Positions 1 through 8,293 are shown, counted from the stretch's first letter. The stretch: 36,043 nucleotides of DNA from Bacteroidota bacterium (GCA_018266685.1 JAFDZY010000232.1:1-36043), one strand, 5' to 3'. Program-made: numbers and translations. Notes: generated by a model not told the origin, from the letters alone.

Positions 1-887
1 AAGAAGCGCGGCTGCGGATCGCGTTTGCGGTGTTCGGCGAGGTTCTCCTCGCTGCGGTAGAAATTCATGCGCACGCCGCTGGTGTGGTGGTTCAGCAGGG
101 GCACCTTGGCATGCACCAGAAAGGGGCGGCGTTCCTTGCGCACGGTGGCGATCACCTCGTTCAGCGTGCTCCAGCACAGCGGAAAATCAGTGCCGTCGAT
201 GCTGCGCACCTCCAGCCCTTTGAAACCGCGTGCGTAGTAGCTGGCGTCGTTGGCGCGGATTTCATCGGCCGTGGCGCTGATGTCCCACTCGTTGTCCTGC
301 ACTAGAAAGATGATGGGCAGTTGCTTCAGTGCGGCCATGTGCAGCGCCTCGCTCACTTCGCCCTCGGTCATAGCGGCATCACCGATGGAGCACACCACCA
401 CGGGCTTGTCGGCACCATGGTCTTCCGCTATGCCCATCTTCTCTTTGTACTGCACGCCCAAGGCCACGCCCGTGGTGGGGATGGCCTGCATGCCCGTGGC
501 GCTGCTCTGGTGCGGGATCTTGGGCATGTCGTCCCGCCGCAGGCTGGGATGGCAGTAGTACGAACGCCCGCCGCTGAAGGGATCGTCGCGCTTGGCCATC
601 AGCTGCAGCATCAGCTCGTAGGGCCGCATGCCGATGCCTAACAAGATGCTGTCGTCGCGGTAGTAGGGCGACACGAAGTCCTGCGGTTTCAGTTGCAGGC
701 CCAGCGCCAGTTGGATGGCCTCGTGGCCGCGGCTGGTGGCATGCACGTACTTGCTGGTGAACTTGAAGTGTTCCTCGTAGAGGTCGGTCATCGCCTTGGC
801 GGTACACATCAGCTCCCAAGCCTTCAGGAGGGTTTCCTGGCTGAGGGCGGATGTTTTGTTCTCGGCGCGTTGGGAAATGGCTGGCAT
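1..887 (-). CDS. 2-oxoacid dehydrogenase E1 component, alpha domain (partial)
   Basis: This is the N-terminal 295 codons of a thiamine-diphosphate-dependent E1 subunit, the decarboxylating enzyme of a branched-chain or related 2-oxoacid dehydrogenase complex. The gene runs off the left edge. The start is the ATG at 887, giving MPAISQRAENK. The visible part has the E1-alpha pattern: a helical start with LYEEHFKF, HEAIQLALGL, then SPYYRDDSILLGIG, SYYCHPSLR, and the cofactor-binding motif with Gly169-Asp170 ending at Asn199 (the usual third Gly is Ala171). In Bacteroidota this type is often a single alpha-beta fusion, so the beta half may lie to the left, which cannot be seen here. The gene is divergent from the 964-residue gene. 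Identity of the E1 class is confident; the exact substrate is not. Confidence 0.9.
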   Translation of the reverse strand, partial: MPAISQRAENKTSALSQETLLKAWELMCTAKAMTDLYEEHFKFTSKYVHATSRGHEAIQLALGLQLKPQDFVSPYYRDDSILLGIGMRPYELMLQLMAKRDDPFSGGRSYYCHPSLRRDDMPKIPHQSSATGMQAIPTTGVALGVQYKEKMGIAEDHGADKPVVVCSIGDAAMTEGEVSEALHMAALKQLPIIFLVQDNEWDISATADEIRANDASYYARGFKGLEVRSIDGTDFPLCWSTLNEVIATVRKERRPFLVHAKVPLLNHHTSGVRMNFYRSEENLAEHRKRDPQPRF

Positions 888-906
888 AGGCGTTTTGCAG
901 AAGCCG

Positions 907-914
907 CTAAGGTA
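907..914 (-). promoter_or_regulatory. possible -7 box for the E1 gene
   Basis: On the minus strand the sequence reads TACCTTAG, one base from the Bacteroidota -7 consensus TAnnTTTG, 19 nt before the E1 start codon. No -33 element was recognised, so this is tentative. Confidence 0.3.
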
Positions 915-1125
915 GGTCGCCTTGGGGTGGGGCGTTCCGGCTTGGCACCACCGTCCGGGACATTGGCCTTTGTTGGGGAGGTCATGTGCAGGCTGCTACG
1001 CGCAAATCATGAACCCAAGTTGCATTTCTTGATGGGGCATCTCGCTGATCTATCAATCCTCAGGCAAGATGATTTTTGGTATTTGGAGCATGCTCGCCGT
1101 GCATCTGTGAACTCCGGCCATATTA

Positions 1126-1140
1126 TTTTGCAAAGCAAAA
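1126..1140. promoter_or_regulatory. perfect inverted repeat upstream of the four-gene cluster
   Basis: TTTTGC-AAA-GCAAAA is a perfect 6-bp inverted repeat 42 bp before the start of the 964-residue gene, in the 295-bp divergent intergenic region (888-1182). The arrangement suits a dimeric regulator site. No consensus promoter was found beside it; the overlapping TATTATTTTG is close to, but not in register with, TAnnTTTG. Apart from this and the next element, nothing else was recognised in the gap. Confidence 0.4.
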
Positions 1141-1180
1141 AATCGGGCTATACATTCGCTCTTCCTGTCCAAACCCGATT
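1141..1180 (+). promoter_or_regulatory. inverted repeat ending just before the start codon
   Basis: AATCGGG (1141-1147) pairs perfectly with CCCGATT (1174-1180) across a 26-nt loop, ending two bases before the ATG at 1183. It directly abuts the inverted repeat at 1126-1140. In the mRNA it would be a leader stem next to the start codon, so it could affect translation; it could equally be a DNA operator. Function is inferred only from position. Confidence 0.4.
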
Positions 1181-1182
1181 CC

Positions 1183-4077
1183 ATGGCTACCCCCCCCCCG
1201 CTGAACCTGTTCAAGTTCGCCACTGTCCGTGCACCGCGCAGGCCGCTGGTAACTGACACCGCCGTGCGCACCGTGCCCTATACCTTGAACAGCACCTTGT
1301 ACCAAACGCTGGCCACGCAGCGCACCGGGGCCAACGCCCGCGCCAACATGCTGGCAACGGCAACCACGTACAAAGGCACCGCTGACTACATCGCCAGCGT
1401 GGACGGTCTTTATACCTTGTTCCCGGGATTCCAACTGGTGGATGACTATTTGCGTACGGAGCAGAAGGATGCTGTCTTAGCTGACCTGAAAACCTTGGTT
1501 GAGGGTCCGGACGTGCTGAACATGACCGCTGCCGCGTATGTCCACGCTGGCGACTATGGGACGCAGAAGTCCAACGTGTGGGACAACCTGATGGTGCAAT
1601 GCATCTTGGGCGGGAACGCGACATTGCGTACGGAATTGACGCGCATCATGCGGCTGCTCAACATCATCGAACGGATCGCCGTGAATGATCCCGCATTGAA
1701 CACCGGCGCAGGCATCTTCGGCTTGTACATGGCCACGGTGCTGGTGCCCGGTGATGTGTTCCCGCTGCCGGACGTTCCCTTGCCTAATGAGCCGGAGACA
1801 AGGCCGCTGCCCACGGACCCTACGGCTGGCTACCAGGCTGCATTGAATGATCTGCAGGCTGCCTATTCAACCGTAAAAAAGGCCTACGACCAACAGGTGT
1901 ACGAATACAAGCAGAAAAAGTACCCGCCGCGCAAGGAGGACGACCCGGACGACTCGAGGCAGCCTAATATCATCAAGCATGACCCCTTGGCACTGGACCC
2001 CTCAAGGGTGGAGGCGTTGGACGAACATACACGGAGCATCATGGACAAATACGGCATACGGATCGAATTTGTGTACATGCCCCGCGTGGAGGATGTGTTC
2101 GGCGGCGAAATACGGCGGTTGGGCAGGCTGATCAACGAACAGAAGTCAAGGACCACGGTAGCCCGTGTGGGCAGTTCGCTCATCAGCATGGGCAACGAGT
2201 GTGTCAACGCCACCTTGGAGCCGCCGTGCAAGCCCTTCACCTTCGTGCAATGGCCCGGTGGCGCTGGTCACATCCGGCCCATCGGCATGGCCGACCTGAA
2301 GGTTGTGCAAACCCAGCTCTATAAGTATGAACAGGGCGAGGTGGCCCATGTGGAGAACATCTTGCGCGGCGAAAAGCGCACACGCACGTTCCGCGACCTG
2401 TACCACCAGGAGAGCACCTTGGAGGAGGAACAGGAGACCACCAAGGAGAATGAGCACGACACCCAGACCACCGAGCGGTTCGAATTGCAGCAGGAGGCCA
2501 GCAACGTGGTGCAACAGGACCAGGCCAGCCAGATCGGGGTTTCCGCTTCCATCTCCTACGGCCCCATGGGTTCGGGCTCGCTCAGTGCGGGCACCAGCAG
2601 CAGCACCAGCCAGATGCAGGCCAACTCCCTGGCCACCACTTACGCCAAGGATGTCATGGACCGCGCCATGCAGCGCGTGGTGGAGCATACACGGACCAGG
2701 AGATCGGTAACCACCATCGTGGAGAACGAGGACACCACGGAACACAGTTTTGACAATACCTCCACAGGTGCAGGCGGCACGGAGAACATTGCGGGCGTGT
2801 ACCGCTGGATAGACAAGGTGTACTACAACAAGGTGGTGAACTACGGCAAGCGGATGATGTTCGAGTTCATCGTCCCTGAACCGGCTGCATTCTTCCTCTT
2901 CAGCAAATTGGCCAAGGCCCAGGGTGATGAGGTCATGGAGGTGCCACCGCCCTTCGACATTACCTCCTTTGAACAGATTACCCCCGGAACCTACGATGGC
3001 TATGCGGCCTTGTACGGCGCAACGGGCGTGAAACCGCCCCCGCAAGGCCTGGTATCGGTGCAGGCAACCAAGGGGCATGATTATGTGGGGAGCGGGGATG
3101 TGACCTGGACCACTTGGGTCACCCAGCTCACTGTGCCGGACGGCTACACGGCGGCAAGTGCGCGTGTTTCCATCCTGCTGAGCGGAGGCAGCGATTACTA
3201 CATCACCGTGTGCGTGGGGACCTCCGCCCCTGTTACCCGTTACCATTCCGAGGTGTTGGACATCATGGACATCCCGGCAACTGCGGGAGATGTACCCATC
3301 AACATGCGCTGCCACAGCGATCATTTCGCCTTGGCGGTGGAGTTGTTCTGCGCCCCGTCTGCCAAGACCTACCAGCAGTGGCAGATCGACACCTTCGCGG
3401 CATTGAAGACCGCTTATGACCAAAAGGTGGATGCCTACAATCGCTGGCTGAACCAGCAATCGGTGAACACCATGATCGCCGGTACCAACCCCGACCAGAA
3501 CCGGCAGGTAGAGCGCAAGGAATTGAAGAAGCACTGCATCGAGTTCATCAGCGGGCAGCGCTTTGAGAGCTTCGATGCCCTGCGCAACAACGTGGCCCCA
3601 TATGGCTACCCGGAGTTCTCCTTCAGCGAGGCCGCTGCCGAAGGCAAGTACATCCAGTTCTTCGAGCAGGGCTTTGAGTGGGAGCAGATGACCTACTGGT
3701 TCTACCCCTACTACTGGGCACGGAAAAAGGAGTGGGTGAACATCCTGAAGCGCGACGAGAGCGACCCGCTCTTCATGAACTTCCTGCAGGCTGGTGCAGC
3801 GCGTGTACTCGTGCCCGTGCGCCCTGGCTATGAAAAAGCCATCCTGCATTACCTGAACACCGGCGGTGAGATCTGGAACGGCGAGGACGTGCCCGCTCCC
3901 AACGACCCGCTCTACGTGAGCATCATCGACGAGGTCCAGGAGGCAGACGGCAACTTCCAGGGCGGCGTGATCGAGGGTGAGCCTTGGCTGAGCAAGGTGC
4001 CGACGAACTTGGTGTACTTGGAGCATCCGGGTTCGCCGGGTGATTTGCCGGATTACAGTGCGGATCTGCCGTTGTAA
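1183..4077 (+). CDS. large uncharacterised protein, first gene of the patatin/lipoprotein cluster
   Basis: A 964-residue protein without signal peptide or transmembrane helices; I do not recognise a named family. Visible parts: a mostly helical N-terminus (1-200); a Pro-rich linker (about 190-215); a helix with AYDQxVxxY (234-242) that recurs near 744-752; a block around YKYEQGEVAHVENILRGE (380-397); a charged Glu/Gln/Thr coiled-coil-like region (405-450); a Gly/Ser-rich stretch with alternating hydrophobic residues (451-475); another helix (480-520); a beta-rich region (about 620-720); and an aromatic C-terminal block (770-945) with FFEQGFEWEQMTYWFYPYYW. From memory, blocks like 380-397 and 825-850 occur in other large uncharacterised bacterial proteins, but I could not verify this. 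It is 11 bp from the patatin gene, so they probably act together. No function is assigned. Confidence 0.8.
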   Translation: MATPPPLNLFKFATVRAPRRPLVTDTAVRTVPYTLNSTLYQTLATQRTGANARANMLATATTYKGTADYIASVDGLYTLFPGFQLVDDYLRTEQKDAVLADLKTLVEGPDVLNMTAAAYVHAGDYGTQKSNVWDNLMVQCILGGNATLRTELTRIMRLLNIIERIAVNDPALNTGAGIFGLYMATVLVPGDVFPLPDVPLPNEPETRPLPTDPTAGYQAALNDLQAAYSTVKKAYDQQVYEYKQKKYPPRKEDDPDDSRQPNIIKHDPLALDPSRVEALDEHTRSIMDKYGIRIEFVYMPRVEDVFGGEIRRLGRLINEQKSRTTVARVGSSLISMGNECVNATLEPPCKPFTFVQWPGGAGHIRPIGMADLKVVQTQLYKYEQGEVAHVENILRGEKRTRTFRDLYHQESTLEEEQETTKENEHDTQTTERFELQQEASNVVQQDQASQIGVSASISYGPMGSGSLSAGTSSSTSQMQANSLATTYAKDVMDRAMQRVVEHTRTRRSVTTIVENEDTTEHSFDNTSTGAGGTENIAGVYRWIDKVYYNKVVNYGKRMMFEFIVPEPAAFFLFSKLAKAQGDEVMEVPPPFDITSFEQITPGTYDGYAALYGATGVKPPPQGLVSVQATKGHDYVGSGDVTWTTWVTQLTVPDGYTAASARVSILLSGGSDYYITVCVGTSAPVTRYHSEVLDIMDIPATAGDVPINMRCHSDHFALAVELFCAPSAKTYQQWQIDTFAALKTAYDQKVDAYNRWLNQQSVNTMIAGTNPDQNRQVERKELKKHCIEFISGQRFESFDALRNNVAPYGYPEFSFSEAAAEGKYIQFFEQGFEWEQMTYWFYPYYWARKKEWVNILKRDESDPLFMNFLQAGAARVLVPVRPGYEKAILHYLNTGGEIWNGEDVPAPNDPLYVSIIDEVQEADGNFQGGVIEGEPWLSKVPTNLVYLEHPGSPGDLPDYSADLPL
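1190..1199 (+). repeat. homopolymeric (C)10 tract in codons 3-6
   Basis: Ten consecutive C bases encode part of the N-terminal Thr-Pro-Pro-Pro of the 964-residue protein. Adding or losing one C would put the rest of the gene out of frame immediately after the start. Tracts like this are classic slipped-strand (phase-variation) sites, but are also frequent sequencing-error sites. Confidence 0.9.
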
Positions 4078-4088
4078 GCTTCCTCTCC

Positions 4089-5720
4089 ATGGAAAGGATC
4101 AGTTTGTCCGGTGACGGGGTGAAGTACCTTGTGTTTGAGGGCGGCGGCGGCTTGGGCCTGGTGTACCTCGGCGCAATTGATGCACTGGAAGGAATGCTTG
4201 GCCACCAACCAAGATTGTCAGGATCGCGACATGTGCAATTCCCGAGGCGCCTGTTCCCGATAAATAGCGAAGGCCCAATTGAAAGTCGCCCATTTCGCGG
4301 TGTATGCGGTGCTTCAGCAGGCGCGATCACGGCTTTCATGCTTGCCATCGGAATGGATTACTACGAGATCGATGAGGCCTTAGCGGAATTGCACGATGTC
4401 ATTTTTGATCCCGGTGACCCGAAAGGCTCATTTGAAAAGTGGAGTGCAGCCGAGAATTTTTTCGATGCCCCGAATGAAACTGCAAACCGGGTCTTCAGGC
4501 CGGATGAAACAGGCAAACAACGCTCGGACTATGATTGGCGCAACCACGAAGAGCTGTTGCCGGTACTGAAAAAATGGGGAAGAACGTTAACGATCGACAT
4601 ACTTGAAAGGCTCATTTTTCCGTCCAGGACCAACTACCGGAAGTGGCCAAGCATCGTGAAGCGCCTATTGCTTATAGGCGATATGAAAAGCATGAAGTTG
4701 AGGGGCGCATTTGGTGGCGGCGCGCCTACCATGACGGACTCCCGGGTAAGTACCCAGCTATTCATCACACATGACAATGCAGCCACTTACTTGCAGAGTC
4801 TGCTGATGGGCAGAGGCCTGTTTTCAGGCTATGCGGCACGCAAGTTCTTTGACGACCTGATCATGAGCCGATTGGTTGCGGCACACTTCACCGTGTATAA
4901 AGGAACCGTACCGCTCAATCCGGATCTCAGCTTCAGGGAATTTTACAACATCACAGGCGTGGACCTTGTGGTAACCGGCGTGAACATTTCACAGCGTGCC
5001 CCCAAATACTTCTCCGTGTGGCATACCCCCGATTTCCCTGTTGTGGAAGCCGTGGTACTGAGCATGAGCATTCCGTTCGCCTTCAAGCCCACGTACATCG
5101 GAGGTGGTGTACGGCAAGGGGATACGGCACAGAACGCGGCTTACAAAGGATTGTACGTGGACGGGGGCATGCTGAACAACTACCCAGTACGGGCCTTTGA
5201 TACGATCGCAAAGCGCTCCACATTGAGTACCGGAGACCCCATACTTTTTCAAGGGAAGGACGTGGCGGAAATTGGGGGTGTGTTCCTCGCAGTTGATCCG
5301 AAAGAAGGTACGGCCGGAAATGAACCATTCCTTGGCTTCAGACTAGTGGACATGGGGGATGCCAATGTTCCGTACGACCAAGACCAAGGCCCTGCCCCCG
5401 ATACAAGCTTCGATTCGCTATTCCCTGCGAGCGGTAACCCCAGAGTAGGTATTGACCTCCTTAAGGACCTGTACTTTACCCTCATGTACCCCACCAGCGA
5501 GGGGCAAATACGCTATGCCAATGACCGGTCGCGCACCATTCCGCTGAATGTGCATGGGCTTGACGTATTTGATTTTGCCCACCCAAAAGCGGATCAAAGG
5601 AATAATAAGATTAAATCAATAATTATTGATGGTAAAGAAAAATCGGAACTACTTGGGCAATGGAAGAATGATCGCATCAAGGAGGCTAAGCTCAGGATTG
5701 AACTCCGCCTCACGCCATGA
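4089..5720 (+). CDS. patatin-like phospholipase
   Basis: A 543-residue patatin-family lipid acyl hydrolase with the complete catalytic apparatus: the glycine-rich oxyanion hole FEGGGGLG (about 17-23), the nucleophile motif GASAG with Ser76, and the catalytic aspartate in DGG (Asp358). This Ser-Asp dyad normally cleaves ester bonds of membrane phospholipids. There is no signal peptide. The long spacing between Ser76 and Asp358 and the tail beyond about 400 make it larger than minimal patatin domains. It starts 11 bp after the 964-residue gene and ends in a 4-bp ATGA overlap with the next gene, so it is very likely cotranscribed and coupled. Base composition drifts toward AT along the gene, unlike the surrounding backbone. 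Bacterial patatins serve as secreted toxins (ExoU type), defence effectors (CapV type) or lipid-turnover enzymes; sequence alone does not choose here. Confidence 0.9.
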   Translation: MERISLSGDGVKYLVFEGGGGLGLVYLGAIDALEGMLGHQPRLSGSRHVQFPRRLFPINSEGPIESRPFRGVCGASAGAITAFMLAIGMDYYEIDEALAELHDVIFDPGDPKGSFEKWSAAENFFDAPNETANRVFRPDETGKQRSDYDWRNHEELLPVLKKWGRTLTIDILERLIFPSRTNYRKWPSIVKRLLLIGDMKSMKLRGAFGGGAPTMTDSRVSTQLFITHDNAATYLQSLLMGRGLFSGYAARKFFDDLIMSRLVAAHFTVYKGTVPLNPDLSFREFYNITGVDLVVTGVNISQRAPKYFSVWHTPDFPVVEAVVLSMSIPFAFKPTYIGGGVRQGDTAQNAAYKGLYVDGGMLNNYPVRAFDTIAKRSTLSTGDPILFQGKDVAEIGGVFLAVDPKEGTAGNEPFLGFRLVDMGDANVPYDQDQGPAPDTSFDSLFPASGNPRVGIDLLKDLYFTLMYPTSEGQIRYANDRSRTIPLNVHGLDVFDFAHPKADQRNNKIKSIIIDGKEKSELLGQWKNDRIKEAKLRIELRLTP

Positions 5721-6787
5721 GTTTAACAGTGTTACTGGTATTCATATGTTTAATTGCATCCCTATCAGGTTGCACATCCAAAGAAGATACTGGGCGCATG
5801 CCCGCCTTGAATTGCAACCAGCGCGTCTTGGGTAAAGTACTGACGATGCCATCTCTCGCGGCCGATAGCGTGGAGATAAAACAATCTGAACAAGCCCTCG
5901 GTTCGCATATTCGACGGCCAGGTTATAGGTGGGGGCCTATTTATTACATGCCGGATTATAAGAACAGCATACCAAGATGGGGAAATCCGCATCTATTGGA
6001 AGAAGCCCTCCAAGGAGCTGTGGTCGCAGGGCGGTACGAGCTGGATTGGAATCGATTAGGTCTCACGGGAGGTCTGATGATTGATGATGGCCTGGATGTA
6101 GCCCGGTTGAATAAGGTCTGGTTGCCTATTTTTTACAGACCCTCGCCGATGAATGGCCTCAACATGGTCGTCGCGTATCAAATGGTAGATAGTGTTTACG
6201 ATGGTTCAGAAGGCTCCGGGTGGTCGCAACTGCCGGACAAAGCCGTGGCAATGTTATACCACAGGGATGCGGTGCTGGATACGTTGTACCCCGAACTGCG
6301 GACCAGATTAAATCTGGACCATGCGGCATTTGAGTCCTTGTTCAAATGCCTCGAAGCGCATTTTGACAGCTTGGTTATGCCTGGGCCCTCACCATATTCC
6401 AATACATGGAGCACAGACCTGGGGTCCAAAAATTTCCCGTATCGTGATAAACCTTTCAGGAGCCTCATCAGGCATAGAGCCTGGCTTACGGTCGATAGTC
6501 TCGCGGTAGAATTATATTGTAATCCCGCGAATCCTCCAGATACTTACGTCATCTATAACGGTGGTGCAAACTCTTTTCTGCTCGATACAATTACATCCAC
6601 TTATCGACTTGTACCAGACAGTACGCCTGGCTCCCAAGAGTACGTTTACGACATTCAATGGGAGGACCTTGCCATTTGGATAGTCTACACCTATGTGGGC
6701 ACAAAGCCCAAAGCGCCTACGAACCCTGCTCAACAGTCAGGCCACCCCGATCCAAACCTCAAAAATCCAGCACTCCCAAGACTATGA
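5717..6787 (+). CDS. lipoprotein of unknown function in the patatin cluster
   Basis: A 356-residue protein with a type II signal peptide: a short hydrophobic N-terminus and lipobox LSGC with Cys19 as the likely lipid anchor, followed by TSKEDTG. No known domain was recognised. The mature part is rich in aromatic residues and Pro/Asp turns (for example RWGPIYYMPDY) and ends in a Pro-rich tail. The start overlaps the patatin stop (ATGA at 5717-5720) and its own stop overlaps the next start (6784-6787), so it is a translationally coupled member of the cluster. Its DNA is visibly more AT-rich than most of the window, which suggests a transferred origin. It is probably envelope-located; the function is unknown. 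It could be an immunity or accessory factor for the patatin, but that is speculation. Confidence 0.75.
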   Translation: MSLTVLLVFICLIASLSGCTSKEDTGRMPALNCNQRVLGKVLTMPSLAADSVEIKQSEQALGSHIRRPGYRWGPIYYMPDYKNSIPRWGNPHLLEEALQGAVVAGRYELDWNRLGLTGGLMIDDGLDVARLNKVWLPIFYRPSPMNGLNMVVAYQMVDSVYDGSEGSGWSQLPDKAVAMLYHRDAVLDTLYPELRTRLNLDHAAFESLFKCLEAHFDSLVMPGPSPYSNTWSTDLGSKNFPYRDKPFRSLIRHRAWLTVDSLAVELYCNPANPPDTYVIYNGGANSFLLDTITSTYRLVPDSTPGSQEYVYDIQWEDLAIWIVYTYVGTKPKAPTNPAQQSGHPDPNLKNPALPRL

Positions 6788-7233
6788 AAACCTCTTTCAC
6801 CCACACCATGCTACTCGCCTCCCTCGGGCTGGCCGTCGCCTTCACCGCCTGCAAGAAGGACGACGATGAACCGTCCACTCCTTCCGGAGGCCAAACCACA
6901 ACGCCCACCGATCCCCGTGCGGCCTACACCGGCAACTGGTTGGTCACGGATTCGCTGTGGTTGGATGGCCAACTATACATGAACCAGCCGGTAACCTATG
7001 TACTCAGCATTTCCACGGGGGGCACGGTGTCAGATACCCTCTATTTCAACAACCTGTGGAATGATGGAACGGGCTATTACGCCATCTTGTCCAACAACTT
7101 TTTCTCCTTCCCCTCGCAGAACGTGAGCGGACCGTACAACATGAGCGGCAACGGCACCTTCAGCGGCACGCACTTAGTGTACCAGACCAGCGGGGATGTG
7201 TACGTACACCACGGGTACGGGGAGAAGCAGTAG
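6784..7233 (+). CDS. small lipoprotein, probably surface exposed
   Basis: A 149-residue lipoprotein. The ATG at 6784 overlaps the preceding stop by 4 bp; an upstream in-frame extension is rejected because it would run far into the previous gene. Signal peptide MKTSFTHTMLLASLGLAVAF is followed by TAC with Cys23, then KKDDDEP. A Lys followed by acidic residues just after the lipid cysteine resembles the lipoprotein export signal described in Capnocytophaga and Flavobacterium, so surface display is predicted. After a Thr/Pro/Gly linker, about 100 residues rich in Tyr, Asn, Gly and Ser look all-beta, resembling small lipocalin-like Bacteroidota lipoproteins. It returns to the GC-rich codon use of the backbone, unlike the gene before it, so it may belong to the cluster only by position. 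Confidence 0.8.
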   Translation: MKTSFTHTMLLASLGLAVAFTACKKDDDEPSTPSGGQTTTPTDPRAAYTGNWLVTDSLWLDGQLYMNQPVTYVLSISTGGTVSDTLYFNNLWNDGTGYYAILSNNFFSFPSQNVSGPYNMSGNGTFSGTHLVYQTSGDVYVHHGYGEKQ

Positions 7234-7431
7234 CTTCGGTCGTAACGTCGGTAGCCGGTCAGGCGTGCTGGATGAATCGGCCTACTGGTGGAATAGACCC
7301 GGGACAGGTCGTTGAGGGCGATGAAGCATACTTGCGGGTAGGAGCGGACGACATTTGCAGAACGATGCGCCATCCGGTCCCGATCACGGATGAAAGGCCG
7401 AGGGAGCGGATGCCATTCCGATCCAAGCAGT

Positions 7432-7439
7432 CAACTTTG
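7432..7439 (+). promoter_or_regulatory. possible -7 box for the AIM24 gene
   Basis: CAACTTTG differs from TAnnTTTG only in its first base and lies 24 nt before the ATG at 7464. It supports that start over the longer in-frame start at 7272, which would place the promoter inside the coding region. The rest of 7234-7463 shows nothing recognisable. Confidence 0.35.
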
Positions 7440-7463
7440 CTGGGACCAAACAAGCGAACCGAC

Positions 7464-8261
7464 ATGACCCGCACCGCACACGAACTGGACCACCGCATTG
7501 TCGGCGACGACATCCAATGCGTCGAGATCACCTTGGACCCGCAGGAAACCGTAGTGGCCGAGGCCGGCACCATGATGATGCTGGACGATGGCATCGTGAT
7601 GGAGACCATCTTCGGTGATGGGCGCGGACAAACGCAGGGCTTCATGGACAAGATGCTCAGCGCGGGCAAGCGGGTGCTCACCGGCGAAAGCCTGTTCATG
7701 ACCACCTACACCAACCGTACCACGGGACGGCGCACGGCGTGGTTCGCCTCCAACATGCCGGGGAAGATCCTGGCGCTGGACCTGCGGGAATACAACGGCA
7801 GGCTCATCGTGCAGAAGAACTCCTTTCTGTGCGCGGCCAAAGGTGTGAACATCGGCATCGCGTTCAACAAGAAGATCGGCACGGGCCTCTTCGGCGGTGA
7901 AGGCTTCATCATGCAAAGCTTGGAAGGCGATGGCATGGTGTACGTGAACGCCGGCGGTACGCTGGTGCAGCGCGACCTGCAGCCCGGCGAGGTGCTGCGC
8001 GTGGACACCGGCTGCCTCATGGGCATGACGGGCGGCGTGGACTACGACATCCAGTTCGTGGGCGGAATCCGCAACACCTTGTTCGGGGGCGAGGGCCTGT
8101 TCTTCGCCACGCTGCGCGGTCCGGGGCACGTTTGGATCCAATCGCTGCCCTTCAGCCGACTGGCGGACAACATCATCGCTTCAGCTCCCGCGCACGGCGG
8201 CAAGAGCCAAGGGGAGGGCAGCATTCTGGGCGGGATCGGGCGAATGTTGGATGGGAGGTAG
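7464..8261 (+). CDS. AIM24 / TIGR00266 family protein
   Basis: A 265-residue member of the bacterial AIM24 family, a double-stranded beta-helix-like fold related to tryptophan RNA-binding attenuator-like proteins; its biochemical role is not established. Family features are the repeated short beta-strands with Gly turns, such as VVAEAGTMMMLDDGI near the start, LFGGEGFIMQSLEGDG, and LFGGEGLFFATLRGPGHVWIQSLP near the end. The C-terminal Gly-rich tail is also usual. I chose the ATG at 7464 because the resulting length fits the family and a promoter-like box lies just upstream. The gene is single and convergent with the holin-like gene, with a hairpin between them. There is no signal peptide. Confidence 0.9.
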   Translation: MTRTAHELDHRIVGDDIQCVEITLDPQETVVAEAGTMMMLDDGIVMETIFGDGRGQTQGFMDKMLSAGKRVLTGESLFMTTYTNRTTGRRTAWFASNMPGKILALDLREYNGRLIVQKNSFLCAAKGVNIGIAFNKKIGTGLFGGEGFIMQSLEGDGMVYVNAGGTLVQRDLQPGEVLRVDTGCLMGMTGGVDYDIQFVGGIRNTLFGGEGLFFATLRGPGHVWIQSLPFSRLADNIIASAPAHGGKSQGEGSILGGIGRMLDGR

Positions 8262-8293
8262 GTTGAATCAGGCAAATGCCGTGACGAGGAAAT

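Noticed and set aside
1074..1130. Standard promoter for the four-gene cluster (TTTG ... TATTATTTTG)
   Set aside because: The TA and TTTG parts are out of register by one base and the spacing from the upstream TTTG is too long for a Bacteroidota promoter.
2146..4026. 626-residue open frame antisense to the 964-residue gene
   Set aside because: It is rich in His, Val and Leu runs with no domain, and mirrors the codon bias of the plus-strand gene. The plus-strand gene has the coupled downstream genes.
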